A stretch of 64,000 nt of DNA from assembly GCF_051414035.1 (NCBI RefSeq), contig NZ_JBLKNW010000002.1, positions 186,001 through 250,000 of the forward strand, read 5' to 3'. Position numbers and translations under genes: made by a program. Within the stretch, counting starts at the first letter, position 1. Every line of letters begins with the position of its first letter. Positions 1-8,350 of this stretch are shown piece after piece. The DNA comes from Halosimplex amylolyticum (GTDB lineage: Archaea > Halobacteriota > Halobacteria > Halobacteriales > Haloarculaceae). The notes beneath the pieces were generated by a model. That model saw only the letters and a program-made list of their open reading frames with translations. It searched no databases and had not been told where the DNA came from.

Positions 1-236
1 GCCGGGTAGGCGGGGTGGGCGGCGGCGAACTCGACGAGCGCGCCGACGGTGCTCACGTCGGCCACGGACGCAGCCGTCTGGCTCCCGGCCTCGGCGGTGA
101 CGGCGAGGCCGTACTCGGTGGAGACGCTTACTCCCGCGACGCCGGCGGACAGCAGGGCCGTGAGCAGGCCGACCACCCGGAGCACCTCCGCGCTGACGGT
201 CGCGACCAGTCGACTGCCGATTCCGGTGCGACTCAT
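1..236 (-). CDS. N-terminus of an exported or membrane protein (cut by window edge)
   Basis: The reverse strand reads from an ATG at 234-236 through the left edge without a stop, so only about 78 N-terminal residues are visible. They begin MSRTGIGSRLVATVSAEVLR and continue with a hydrophobic stretch rich in Val, Leu and Ala (about residues 20-40), which looks like a signal peptide or first membrane helix, followed by a polar Ala/Thr/Ser-rich segment typical of exported haloarchaeal proteins. No domain can be recognised. It is divergent from the metY-like gene, with about 226 nt between the two starts. Confidence 0.55.
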   Translation of the reverse strand, partial: MSRTGIGSRLVATVSAEVLRVVGLLTALLSAGVAGVSVSTEYGLAVTAEAGSQTAASVADVSTVGALVEFAAAHPAYP

Positions 237-462
237 TGGGTGAGTCCGACGAACTGGACCCGTATGAAGACGCGTCAGACGTGCGTCAGACGCCGATTTC
301 GAGAGACCCCTTCCTTTCAGGTGCAACCGAGACGGCCGGGATCGCTTCGACGGGACAGCGAACCGGTTCGGATGGGCACGAAATCCTGCCGGAATCGGCG
401 ACAGCGGGCGGTATTGGCCCGCTTGAGGGAACTTATGTGTGTAGCGTCCCTCTGCTCGTCGT

Positions 463-1755
463 ATGTCCGACGACTGGGATCCGGCGACCGAGGCACTACA
501 CGTAGGGCAGGAAGAACCGGACGCGGCCACCGGCGCTCGCGCGCCGCCGATCTATCAGACGACGTCGTACGTCTTCGAGGACGCCGACGACGCCGCCGCG
601 CAGTTCGCTCTCGAGAAGCCGGGCCACATCTACTCGCGGCTGATGAATCCGACGAACGCGATGCTCGAAGAGCGGATCGCGGCGCTGGAGAACGGCGTCG
701 CCGCCGTCGCCACCTCGTCCGGGATGGCGGCGCTGAATCTCGCGACGTTCATGCTCGCGGACGTCGGCGACAATATCGTCACCGCCTCGTCGCTGTACGG
801 CGGCACCTACACCTACTACACCCACACCGCGCCGCGGATGGGCGTCGAGGCGCGCTTCGTCGACACGCTCGATTACGAGGCCTACGCGGACGCCATCGAC
901 GACGACACCGCCTACGTCCACTTCGAGACCATCGGCAACCCGGCGCTCGTGACGCCGGATATCGAACGCATCGCCGACATCGCCCACGACCACGGCGTGC
1001 CGCTGTTCGTCGACAACACGTTCGCGACGCCGCACCTCTGCCAGCCGCTCGACCACGGCGCGGACCTGGTGTGGAACTCGACGACGAAGTGGATCCACGG
1101 CCACGGCACGACCGTCGGCGGCGTACTCGTCGACGGCGGCTCGTTCCCCTGGGACGAGCACGCCGACAAGTTCCCGGAGATCGCGGAGCCGAACCCCGCC
1201 TACCACGGCGTCAACTTCCGCGAGCGCTTCGGCGACGCCGCGTTCACCTACGCCGCGGTCGCCCGCGGCCTGCGCGACCTGGGGAGCCAGCAGTCGCCCT
1301 TCGACTCGTGGACGACCATGCAGGGTCTCGAGTCGCTCCCGATGCGGATGGACCGCCACTGCGAGAACGCCCAGACCGTCGCCGAACACCTCGCCGACCA
1401 CCCCGAGGTCTCGTGGGTCACCTACCCCGGCCTCGACGACCACGAGACCCACGACGAGGCAAGCGAGTACCTCGACGGCGGCTACGGCGGCATGATAACC
1501 TTCGGCCTGGAGGCCGGCTACGACGCCGCCCGTTCGACGGTCGAGTCGACGGAGATCGCCTCCCTGCTCGCGAACGTCGGCGACGCGAAGACGCTGATCA
1601 TCCACCCCGCGTCGACCACGCACCAGCAGCTAAGCGACGACGAGAAGGCAGCCGCCGGCGTCACCGACGACATGGTCCGCCTGTCGGTCGGCGTCGAATC
1701 CGTCGACGACATCGTCGCCGACCTCGACCAGGCCATCGAGACCGCGACGCAGTAG
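463..1755 (+). CDS. metY: O-acetylhomoserine sulfhydrylase / cystathionine gamma-synthase family PLP enzyme
   Basis: A 430-residue Cys/Met-metabolism PLP enzyme. The family makes homocysteine from O-acetylhomoserine and sulfide (MetY), or makes or cleaves cystathionine. The N-terminus (HVGQ then PPIYQTTSYVF) and the length of about 430 fit MetY best. The sequence SRLMNPTN is the typical substrate/phosphate loop, and NSTTKWIHGHGTT carries the predicted PLP lysine, Lys209. The start ATG lies about 30 nt after an AT-rich AACTTATGTG box, consistent with a leaderless transcript. No metX homologue is adjacent, so the acetyl donor enzyme would be elsewhere. Which reaction of the family it catalyses is inferred. 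Confidence 0.85.
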   Translation: MSDDWDPATEALHVGQEEPDAATGARAPPIYQTTSYVFEDADDAAAQFALEKPGHIYSRLMNPTNAMLEERIAALENGVAAVATSSGMAALNLATFMLADVGDNIVTASSLYGGTYTYYTHTAPRMGVEARFVDTLDYEAYADAIDDDTAYVHFETIGNPALVTPDIERIADIAHDHGVPLFVDNTFATPHLCQPLDHGADLVWNSTTKWIHGHGTTVGGVLVDGGSFPWDEHADKFPEIAEPNPAYHGVNFRERFGDAAFTYAAVARGLRDLGSQQSPFDSWTTMQGLESLPMRMDRHCENAQTVAEHLADHPEVSWVTYPGLDDHETHDEASEYLDGGYGGMITFGLEAGYDAARSTVESTEIASLLANVGDAKTLIIHPASTTHQQLSDDEKAAAGVTDDMVRLSVGVESVDDIVADLDQAIETATQ

Positions 1756-1787
1756 CGCGCCGGCTCACTCCGATTCCCCGACCGACT

Positions 1788-1793
1788 TTTATA
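1788..1793 (+). promoter_or_regulatory. TATA box of the PAS histidine kinase gene
   Basis: The sequence TTTATA lies 34 nt upstream of the kinase ATG at 1822 in an otherwise GC-rich gap. The spacing fits an archaeal TATA element with a very short or absent leader. Confidence 0.5.
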
Positions 1794-1821
1794 GATCAAG
1801 TGCATCGGTTGGGGGTATCGC

Positions 1822-3318
1822 ATGGACGACGGCCTCGAGCCGGGAACGACTGCCAACCAGGCGTTTTTCGAGACGCTCGTCTCGTCTGTCGACGCGGGGA
1901 TCGTGGCCTGCGACGATGATGGACGGATAGTGTTCGCCAACGAAGCGGTCGAGACGACGCTCGGCGTCGGTGAGACGTCGCTCGTCGGCACCGGGATCGG
2001 CGAGACGCCGCTGGTCGACGCCGCGTCGGGGGCCGAGTGGGTCGACGCGCTCGCGGAACCGACGACGTTCGAGCGGGTGATCGAGCGCGACGCCGACGGG
2101 GGTTCGGTCTTCGACGGGGGGCTACCGGGCAGCGGGGGCGCACCGGTGATGCCGGACGGCGACGACGGCGCGCTGTCCGTCGACGTCGCCGAGGCGAGAG
2201 AAGTCGCCGTGGAAGTGACCGCGAAACCGGTTGCGGTGGCCGGCGAGCCCCACGCGTTGCTGACCGTCCGGGACGTCACCGAGCGCACGCTCCTCGAACG
2301 CGAGAGCAACATCCTCGACACCGTCTTCGAATCGATCCCCGTCTACCTCTACATCAAGGACGAGGAGGGACGACACGTGCGAGTGAGCGATTACAACCCG
2401 GAGGCACGGGACTACGTCGGCGAGACCGACCTGGATATCTGGGGCGAGGATGGACGCGAGAGCTACGAGGACGACATGCGCGTCATCGAGGAAGGCGAGG
2501 CGATCATCGACAAAGTGAGCACGGACCCGGAGTGGAACTACTTCTTCGTCACGTCGAAGGTGCCGTGGCGCGACGAGACGGGCGAGATCCGCGGGCTGAT
2601 CGGCCTCACGCACGACCTGAGCGAGTGGAAGCGCCAGGAACGACAGCTCGAACGCCAGAACGAACGACTGCGGACCGTCGCGAGCGTCATCTCTCACGAC
2701 ATCCGCAACCCGCTCCAGGTCGCGTCGGGCCACCTGGGCCTGGCGAACGAGAAGTACGAGAGCGACAACCTCGACGCAGCCGCCGACGCGCTCGACCGGA
2801 TGGCCGCGCTGCTGGAAGAACTGCTCGAACTGGTCCGCCACGGCCAGTGGGTCGAGGACCCCGACGCGGTCTCCCTGGAGTCGGTCGCCACGGACTGCTG
2901 GGCGACCGCCACCGGCGACGCGGGAACGCTGACGTTCGACTACGACCTCACGCTGGAGGCAGACTCGGCGCGACTCCGACAACTCCTCGAGAACCTCTTC
3001 CGGAACGCGGTCCTCCACGGCGGCGACGACGTCACGGTCAGGATCGGCCCGCTCGGCGACTGGTCGGGTTTCTACGTCGCGGACGACGGCCCGGGCATCC
3101 CCGACGACGAGCGCGAGAAAGTGTTCGAGTCGGGCTACACGACCTCCGACGACGGGACCGGGTTCGGACTCGCCATCGTGCAGGTCATCGCGGAGGCCCA
3201 CGGCTGGCGCGTCACCGTCGGCGACGACGACGGCTTCCCCGGGCCGGACGACGCCCCCGGTGACCACCGTCCGCTCGGTGGGGCGCGGTTCGAGTTCCGC
3301 GGCGTCGAGTTCGTTTAG
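1822..3318 (+). CDS. PAS-PAS sensor histidine kinase
   Basis: A 498-residue soluble sensor kinase with no membrane segment. A first PAS domain (about residues 10-150) has a long acidic/glycine insert. The second PAS (about 160-270) closely resembles the second PAS of the giant regulator at 24283, sharing the SYEDD, VIE.GE and KVPWR motifs. HisKA follows with the H-box ISHDIRNPL and phospho-accepting His292. The HATPase_c domain shows NLFRNAVLHGG (N box), DDGPGIPDDE (G1) and TGFGLAIV (G2). No response regulator is adjacent, so its partner is unknown. Its stop overlaps the convergent serB stop by 4 nt. Confidence 0.9.
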   Translation: MDDGLEPGTTANQAFFETLVSSVDAGIVACDDDGRIVFANEAVETTLGVGETSLVGTGIGETPLVDAASGAEWVDALAEPTTFERVIERDADGGSVFDGGLPGSGGAPVMPDGDDGALSVDVAEAREVAVEVTAKPVAVAGEPHALLTVRDVTERTLLERESNILDTVFESIPVYLYIKDEEGRHVRVSDYNPEARDYVGETDLDIWGEDGRESYEDDMRVIEEGEAIIDKVSTDPEWNYFFVTSKVPWRDETGEIRGLIGLTHDLSEWKRQERQLERQNERLRTVASVISHDIRNPLQVASGHLGLANEKYESDNLDAAADALDRMAALLEELLELVRHGQWVEDPDAVSLESVATDCWATATGDAGTLTFDYDLTLEADSARLRQLLENLFRNAVLHGGDDVTVRIGPLGDWSGFYVADDGPGIPDDEREKVFESGYTTSDDGTGFGLAIVQVIAEAHGWRVTVGDDDGFPGPDDAPGDHRPLGGARFEFRGVEFV

Positions 3319-4004
3319 TCCAGGACGTCTTCGCCTTCGAGGACGTCCTGCAGATCGGCCATCGTCTCGACGATGGTGTCACAGGCCGGCGCGACGGCCG
3401 GCTTCGGGTCGAAACCGACGGCGAGGCCGGCGACCGACAGCATCGGGAGGTCGTTGGCGCCGTCGCCGACGGCGATGGTGTCCGCCCGGTCCTCGCCGAC
3501 GGCGGCCGTGAGAACTTCGAGCGCGTCGTCTTTGGTCCCCTCGATGAGCGGGCCGTCGACCGCGCCGGTCAGCACTCGCGAGCGCTGCCCGCTCGTGTCT
3601 TCCGAGGCGCTCCGCGCCTCGCTCTTCCCGTCGGCGACGGGAAGTCGATTGGCGACGATGGCGTCGACCTCGACGCCCTCTTTTTCGAGTGCAGCGGCGA
3701 CGCCGCGTTCGAATCCCCCGGTGAGGATGGCCACGAAGACGCCGGCCTCTCGGAGCGCGGCGATCACGTCCGCCGCACCGGGACGAAGTTCGACCTGGTC
3801 GAAGGCGGCCTGTGCGTCCTCGTCCGGCAGATCCTCCAGTAGCGCGCAGCGCTGGCGGAGGCTCTCGGCGTACTCTATCTCGTCGTTCATCGCCCGCTCG
3901 GTGATCTGGGCCATGTCCTCGGCGGTGCCGTTCTGGCGGCCGAGGAGGACGGTCATCTCCGAGTCCGAGAGGGTCCCGTCGAAGTCGAACGCGACTACGG
4001 TCAT
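3315..4004 (-). CDS. serB: Phosphoserine phosphatase
   Basis: A 229-residue HAD hydrolase catalysing the last step of serine synthesis (phosphoserine to serine). The N-terminal DFDGTLSD motif supplies the Asp7 nucleophile and Asp9 acid/base, ILTGGFERG is motif II, and GTKDDAL with VGDGANDLPML gives the motif III lysine and motif IV acids. The serA gene lies about 14 kb away, so the pathway is not one operon here. Residues about 127-144 (KSEARSASED and following) form an extra low-complexity loop encoded by a palindromic repeat that also occurs in DP2; they fall between the LPVADG and GPLIEGTKDD segments. The gene is convergent with the kinase and overlaps it by 4 nt. Confidence 0.9.
   Translation of the reverse strand: MTVVAFDFDGTLSDSEMTVLLGRQNGTAEDMAQITERAMNDEIEYAESLRQRCALLEDLPDEDAQAAFDQVELRPGAADVIAALREAGVFVAILTGGFERGVAAALEKEGVEVDAIVANRLPVADGKSEARSASEDTSGQRSRVLTGAVDGPLIEGTKDDALEVLTAAVGEDRADTIAVGDGANDLPMLSVAGLAVGFDPKPAVAPACDTIVETMADLQDVLEGEDVLD
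3573..3626 (-). repeat. In-frame palindromic element inside serB
   Basis: On the coding strand this segment starts with an inverted repeat, GAGCGAGGCGC then GGAGCGCCTC, and continues with a CGAGCGGG block. The same order occurs in the in-frame insert of the DP2 gene (35710-35769). It adds about 17-18 codons (SEARSASEDTSGQRS) to a variable loop of a conserved enzyme and preserves the reading frame. Confidence 0.6.
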
Positions 4005-4109
4005 GGCTCACCCGTTCGATACGGGGGGATTCAAACCCCCCGGTTTCGGGTGGAACGGACGCATCGCTGGAGGCGCGGGAACAGGGACCGCGGCCGGCGC
4101 TGCGACGGG

Positions 4110-4161
4110 GTCAGTCGTCGCGGACCGGGACGGAGAGAGTCAGTCGTCGCGGACCGGGACG
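4110..4161. repeat. 23-bp direct repeat spanning the 3' end of the GyrI-like gene
   Basis: The 23 nt at 4139-4161, which encode the last residues and stop codon of the GyrI-like protein, are repeated exactly at 4110-4132 with a 6-nt spacer (GAGAGA). The copy lies downstream of the gene. It is one of four terminal duplications in the window. Confidence 0.9.
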
Positions 4162-4601
4162 TAGATCTCCCGGTCGGAGACGGTCGAGGGGTCGTGGCGG
4201 GTTTCGTAGCGTTCGAAAATGGGGGTGTGGACGTCCTCGTCGTCGTAGTCGAGGTCTTCCTCGTGGATGGTGAGGACCATCTCGTCGACGGTCTCGTACT
4301 CGGGACGCAGGACGGCGTAGGTGGCCTGGGGGATCTCGACGACGGTCAGTTCCGGCGAGAGATCGTCGGCGGAGTCGACCTCCCGGCCGGCGACGTAGGT
4401 GAACTCGCCGCTGTCGGCGTCGACGTCGAACATGACCGCGTAGTGGTCGGTACCGACAGCGTGTTCCTCGAGGTCCTCGGCGTAGTCGTCGAGCGAGGCC
4501 CACAGGGCGGCCTCGTCGACCTCGGTGCCGCGGTGGCCGACCCCCGCGACGAGGAAGTTACCGTGGCGTTCGGTCTCCGACTCGTGTGTGTCGAGTACCA
4601 T
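4140..4601 (-). CDS. GyrI-like / effector-binding domain protein
   Basis: A 153-residue stand-alone GyrI-like (AraC effector-binding fold) protein. Visible features are the alternating strands and helices, the VVEIPQATYAVLR strand, and the Asp/Glu-rich C-terminal TPIFERYETRHDP segment with a conserved aromatic and glutamate. In bacteria such domains bind small hydrophobic or cationic ligands, act as sensor parts of multidrug regulators, or hydrolyse some cyclopropyl compounds. No DNA-binding domain is fused, so the role here is open. The gene is a single unit upstream of serB, and its last codons plus stop are duplicated just downstream. Confidence 0.75.
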   Translation of the reverse strand: MVLDTHESETERHGNFLVAGVGHRGTEVDEAALWASLDDYAEDLEEHAVGTDHYAVMFDVDADSGEFTYVAGREVDSADDLSPELTVVEIPQATYAVLRPEYETVDEMVLTIHEEDLDYDDEDVHTPIFERYETRHDPSTVSDREIYVPVRDD

Positions 4602-4829
4602 ACGCTCGATTGGGGTGGAACCCGCTTACGTCCCCGGAATCGGGGGATAACTCGACGAACAGGTCGCGCCCAGCCCGCACGTACTCGCATCCACTCCTTG
4701 CAGGTTCAACCGCGGTAATACGCCCTTACGGACGACTCACCGGAAGACTCACTCCGTCCGTCTTCCGAGCCCTGTCTCACTGCGTTCGACAGGACCCCGT
4801 TCGCATACGTCGACGGAATCGTCGCTACT

Positions 4830-4868
4830 CACGGCTGCGGCGGGTCGCCGTCGTAGCCGTCGACGTCC
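4830..4868 (-). repeat. Downstream duplicate of the Rad3-like gene 3' end, including a stop codon
   Basis: Read on the minus strand, this segment encodes DVDGYDGDPPQP followed by TGA. The real end of the helicase at 4973-5011 encodes DVDGYDGDPPRP followed by TAA. At the DNA level 4838-4865 matches 4981-5008 with one mismatch in 28. The roughly 110 bp between the copies carry a repeat element. Confidence 0.85.
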
Positions 4869-4874
4869 AGGTGA

Positions 4875-4972
4875 GACCACCTTTTTCTCCTCGGGGTCGC
4901 TCCGCGACCCACTCGTCGAAAGACGTGGACGAAAGGCCGGACGCTCACTGCGTTCGCGTCCGGTGAGCGGCC
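4875..4972. repeat. TTTTT-hairpin repeat element, copy 1
   Basis: It begins ACCACCTTTTTC, contains a GGGTCGCTCCGCGACCC hairpin and continues GACGAAAGGCCGGACG to GTCCGGTGAGC. The same plan (CCAYCTTTTT, hairpin, AAAGGCCG, second hairpin) is seen right after the DP2 gene and right after tRNA-Ser. This copy lies between the two copies of the helicase gene end. Confidence 0.6.
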
Positions 4973-7213
4973 TTACGGGCGCGGTGGGTCGCCGTCGTAG
5001 CCGTCGACATCTTGGTAGAAGTTCAGGAGCGCGAACTTCAGCTTCTCGGGGTCGATATCGACCATCTCGCGGCGGTCCTCCGGGGGGAAGGTGCCCCGGA
5101 CCGAGTAGTCGCGCATCTCGACCTCCGAGCGCTCGGTGTAGCGCCTGTCCAGGAGGATGCGGGCGCCGAAGTCCTCGGGCGAGCGGACGACGCGGCCGAG
5201 CGCCTGGCGGGTCTTCCGGACGGTCGGGATCTCGACCGCGTAGCGCCAGCCCGCCCCCTCGTCGTCGTTCGTGCGGCCGCTCGCGCCGCCGCGGCCCTGT
5301 TCGTCGTCCTCGCCGAAGGCGGCGTCGTAGGCTTCCTGGACGGCGTCCATGCGGTCGTCGAGGTGCGGGTAAGGGACGCCGACGACGACGACGGTGCGGG
5401 CGTCGTCGCCGTCGAAGCTGACCCCCTCCGCGAGGGTGCCCCACAGCGACGTGAAGAGGACGGCGCCGTCGTCGCTGGTGAACGCCTCGCGGAGGTCCTT
5501 CGCGGAGGTGCCCGGGCGGTCGAGGTACGTCGCCCCGCCGGCGTCGACTCGCTGGTGGTAGCGCTCGGCCTCGCTGTAACTCGGGAAGAAGGCGAGCGTG
5601 TTGCCGGGCGTGATGCGGGCGGCGTCTTCCAGCACCTCGGCGACGGTCGACTGCACCTCCATGTCGTCGCGCTTGCTGGCGAAGAGGGCGGGACCGTCGA
5701 CGGCGTAGGTGCGGCGGCGCTCCTCGGGGAACTGCGGCCCGTAGGCGAGCGTCTCCGGCTCGTCCAGCCCGAGGACGTCCTCGGTCACGTCGAACGGCCG
5801 CAGGGTCGCGCTCATCAGGACGCCCGCGTAGAGGTCGCCGAACAGCTCCGCGGTGACCGAACTCGGGATGCAGGTGTACAGCTCCGCGCGGCCGTAGATC
5901 TCGCCGGCCTCGTGGGGGCCTCCCTCTTCCGCACGCCTGACGCTCACCACTGGGTACTGGCCCTCGGCGGCGGACTCGTCGAGCCAGTCCTCGACGAAGG
6001 AGGCGGCCTGGAGCGTCTGGCACTCCTGGCGGGAGGTCGTCTCGCCGTTCTTGTAGGCCTCCTCGTAGCGCTGGTCGAGTTCCCGCCCGAGGTCGAGCGT
6101 CCGATCGAGTTCCGTCCGGAACCCCGGGCCGGAGTAGTGCTGCAGAAAGGCGAGCGTCAGGTCGTCGCGGGCGTCGTCGTTGTCGATGGACAGATCGTAC
6201 CAGTGCTCGTCGACGCCCTCGCGCTCGCCGAAGGAGAAGGCCTCCTGGTAGGCATCGACCAGCGCGTCGCGGAAGGTGGTGAGGACGTTCAGCGCGGCGT
6301 CTGCGCGGGGGTCCTCGGTCGTCTCCAGCTCGTCGACGGCCTGGTCGAGGGTCGTCTCGGTGAGGGTGCGGCGGGCGTGGTCGCGGGCGGCGTCCTCGAC
6401 GTTGTGGGCCTCGTCGAAGACGGCGATGACGTCCTCGGGGTCCCGTCCCAGCCACCGGAAGAACTGCTCGCGGATCATCGGGTCGAGCAGGTGGTGGTAG
6501 TTGCAGACGACCAGATCGACGCCGTCCATGCCCTCCTTGAGGAGTTCGTAGCCACAGAGCCCCTCGCGGTCGGCGTAGTCGTAGACGTCTTCGGGCGTGC
6601 GGACGCCGTCGAACAGCCAGCCGTAGAACTCGTCGGTGTTGGCGGTCAGGTTGCGGTAGTAGTGGTCGCAGACGTTGCGATCTTCGCGGATCTGGCCGAT
6701 CTCCTCCTCGACGGATTCGAGTTCGTCCATCACCGCCCCGCGGGCGTCGGCGGCCTCGGCGCTGCCGTCCTGACTCTCTTCGAGGAGCGCGCGCTGCTGG
6801 GCTTCGAGTTCTGCCCTGTTCTCCTCGGCGTCGACGAGTTCGCGCGTCGTGTCGCGCAGCGCCTGACACTCCTCGTAGCCGACGTCGATGTGGCACATCG
6901 AGGCCTTGCCCTGGAAGACGACCGCGCGGATCGGCTCCTGGTCGGTGATCGCGGCGGCCTCGCGGACGAACTGGCGCATCTGCTGGTGGACGTTCGTCGT
7001 GATGACCACGGTCTTGCTCGTCTCGCGGGCGTATTCGAGGGCGGGCGCGAGCGCGGAGAGCGTCTTGCCGGTGCCGGTCGCCCCCTCGAAGAGGACGTTC
7101 CGGGCGTCCTCCAGCGCGTCGTAGATACTGCCCATCGCCTCGGTCTGGTGGTCGTAGGGCTCGTCGTACGGGAAAAAGCGGAGATAGTCCGGTGGGTCTG
7201 ACGCGCTCGCCAC
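4973..7213 (-). CDS. XPD/Rad3-like ATP-dependent DNA helicase with FeS cluster
   Basis: A 746-residue superfamily 2 helicase of the XPD/Rad3/DinG type. Walker A is GATGTGKT (residues 44-51) and the DEAH box is at 267-270. Four cysteines between them (Cys107, Cys116, Cys182, Cys220) match the spacing of the [4Fe-4S] domain of XPD helicases. Motif V/VI elements appear near the C-terminus (LFTSLWGTLAEGVSF and QALGRVVRSPEDFG). The expected role is 5'-3' unwinding in nucleotide excision repair or related repair. An acidic/glycine loop (DDEQGRGGASGRTNDDE) near residue 640 is probably lineage-specific. The gene stands alone, and its terminal codons are duplicated downstream around a small repeat element. 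Confidence 0.9.
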   Translation of the reverse strand: MASASDPPDYLRFFPYDEPYDHQTEAMGSIYDALEDARNVLFEGATGTGKTLSALAPALEYARETSKTVVITTNVHQQMRQFVREAAAITDQEPIRAVVFQGKASMCHIDVGYEECQALRDTTRELVDAEENRAELEAQQRALLEESQDGSAEAADARGAVMDELESVEEEIGQIREDRNVCDHYYRNLTANTDEFYGWLFDGVRTPEDVYDYADREGLCGYELLKEGMDGVDLVVCNYHHLLDPMIREQFFRWLGRDPEDVIAVFDEAHNVEDAARDHARRTLTETTLDQAVDELETTEDPRADAALNVLTTFRDALVDAYQEAFSFGEREGVDEHWYDLSIDNDDARDDLTLAFLQHYSGPGFRTELDRTLDLGRELDQRYEEAYKNGETTSRQECQTLQAASFVEDWLDESAAEGQYPVVSVRRAEEGGPHEAGEIYGRAELYTCIPSSVTAELFGDLYAGVLMSATLRPFDVTEDVLGLDEPETLAYGPQFPEERRRTYAVDGPALFASKRDDMEVQSTVAEVLEDAARITPGNTLAFFPSYSEAERYHQRVDAGGATYLDRPGTSAKDLREAFTSDDGAVLFTSLWGTLAEGVSFDGDDARTVVVVGVPYPHLDDRMDAVQEAYDAAFGEDDEQGRGGASGRTNDDEGAGWRYAVEIPTVRKTRQALGRVVRSPEDFGARILLDRRYTERSEVEMRDYSVRGTFPPEDRREMVDIDPEKLKFALLNFYQDVDGYDGDPPRP

Positions 7214-7308
7214 TGTAGATAGCTGTTTGCGCGCCCGAATAAAAGCCCTAGCCCCATCGCGGCGAAAGTGGTCCGGGGCCCCGCACCGGACGGGCCGCCC
7301 GCCGAGCG

Positions 7309-8268
7309 CTACACCTCGGGTTCGATGTAGACCGTGCGGACGCTCCCGTTCGTCGCCTTCATCTCCTCCTCGATCTCGGTGATGATGGCGTCGAGGTCTC
7401 CCCCCTGGAACCCGGGTGCGAACTCCACGTCCGCGGAGACGACGATGCGCTCGGGGCCGAAGTAGACGGTCCGGAAGTCGACGATGCGGTCGACCTCCTC
7501 GCGGTCCGTGACGATCGCCCTGAGCTTGCGTTCCTCGTCCTGCGGGAGGCTCTCGCCGAGGATGAGCCGCTTGTTCTCCCAGGCGAGCGCGACGGCGAAC
7601 ACCATCAGCATCCCCCCGATGACCAGTGCGCCGGCGGCGTCGAACAACGGCTCGTCGAACACTCGCGCGAGGGTGATCCCGAGGAGCGCGACGACCAGCC
7701 CCAGCAGCGCGATGGTGTCCTCGGTCAGCGCCGTGAGCGTGGTCACGTCGCTGGTCTTGCGGAACGCCTCCCGGATCCCGCCCCAGTCGTTCTCGGCCAT
7801 CTGTCGGCGCATCTCGGCCCAGGCCTTCTTGAACGCCCAGGACTCGAAGACGATGGCCGCGAGCAGGACCGCGGCGTTGACGTAGAACAGGTCGAACCCG
7901 AACGCGGGTTCGTAGCTGAACCCGAGGAACTCGATGGCCCCGCCGGCCTCGGTGCCCCCGTGCGTGAGGACGTGGTACCCGTGTTTCAGCGACTCCCAGC
8001 CCGCGATGCCGAAGAGGAACACGGAGACGAGAAAGGCGTAGAAAAACTGCGCCTTCCCGTAGCCGAATGGGTGTTGCCGGTCGGCCTCGCGGCTGCCAAA
8101 GCGGAGGCCGATCAGCAGGAACACCTGGTTGCCCGTGTCGGAGATGGAGTGATACGTCTCCGAGAGCATCGATGGACTCGCGGTCAACAGGAACCCGATG
8201 AACTTCAGAATCGCGATCGCAGCGTTCGCGAACAACGCCGCGATCACGACGCCTCTGCTACCTGCCAT
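7309..8268 (-). CDS. Cation diffusion facilitator (CDF) family metal transporter
   Basis: A 319-residue CDF antiporter, expected to export Zn, Mn or Fe in exchange for protons. The start chosen is the ATG giving MAGSRGVVIAALFANAAIA, because the frame upstream encodes low-complexity sequence. Six membrane helices can be followed (about residues 5-30, 37-60, 80-105, 125-145, 180-200, 205-230). Helix II carries SETYHSISDTGNQ, and helix V starts LTEDTIALLG where the family has HxxxD, so the second metal pair is altered (His replaced by Glu). A soluble C-terminal ferredoxin-like domain (from about 235) follows. The variant site makes the substrate uncertain. Confidence 0.85.
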   Translation of the reverse strand: MAGSRGVVIAALFANAAIAILKFIGFLLTASPSMLSETYHSISDTGNQVFLLIGLRFGSREADRQHPFGYGKAQFFYAFLVSVFLFGIAGWESLKHGYHVLTHGGTEAGGAIEFLGFSYEPAFGFDLFYVNAAVLLAAIVFESWAFKKAWAEMRRQMAENDWGGIREAFRKTSDVTTLTALTEDTIALLGLVVALLGITLARVFDEPLFDAAGALVIGGMLMVFAVALAWENKRLILGESLPQDEERKLRAIVTDREEVDRIVDFRTVYFGPERIVVSADVEFAPGFQGGDLDAIITEIEEEMKATNGSVRTVYIEPEV

Positions 8269-8350
8269 TTCCTGTTGAGTCAACCGGACCGGGCAAAACG
8301 CTTGGGTTAGACTCGCGGCGTTTTTGTCCGTCGACGCCCGCCTTCCGGCC

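Larger units (their letters stand above)
4602..4972. other. Gene-free gap with palindromes and a duplicated helicase gene end
   Basis: I find no convincing gene. The segment holds the promoter side of the GyrI-like gene, a GGAAGACTCACTCCG...CGTCTTCC palindrome at about 4741-4773 (the same motif recurs at 20757), a decayed copy of the last 12 codons and stop of the Rad3-like gene (4830-4868), and one copy of the TTTTT-hairpin element (4875-4972). Confidence 0.6.

Noticed and set aside
4020..4045. A T-arm-like sequence (GGGGGATTCAAACCCCC)
   Set aside because: No acceptor or anticodon stem around it; it lies in the serB promoter region and is just a palindrome.
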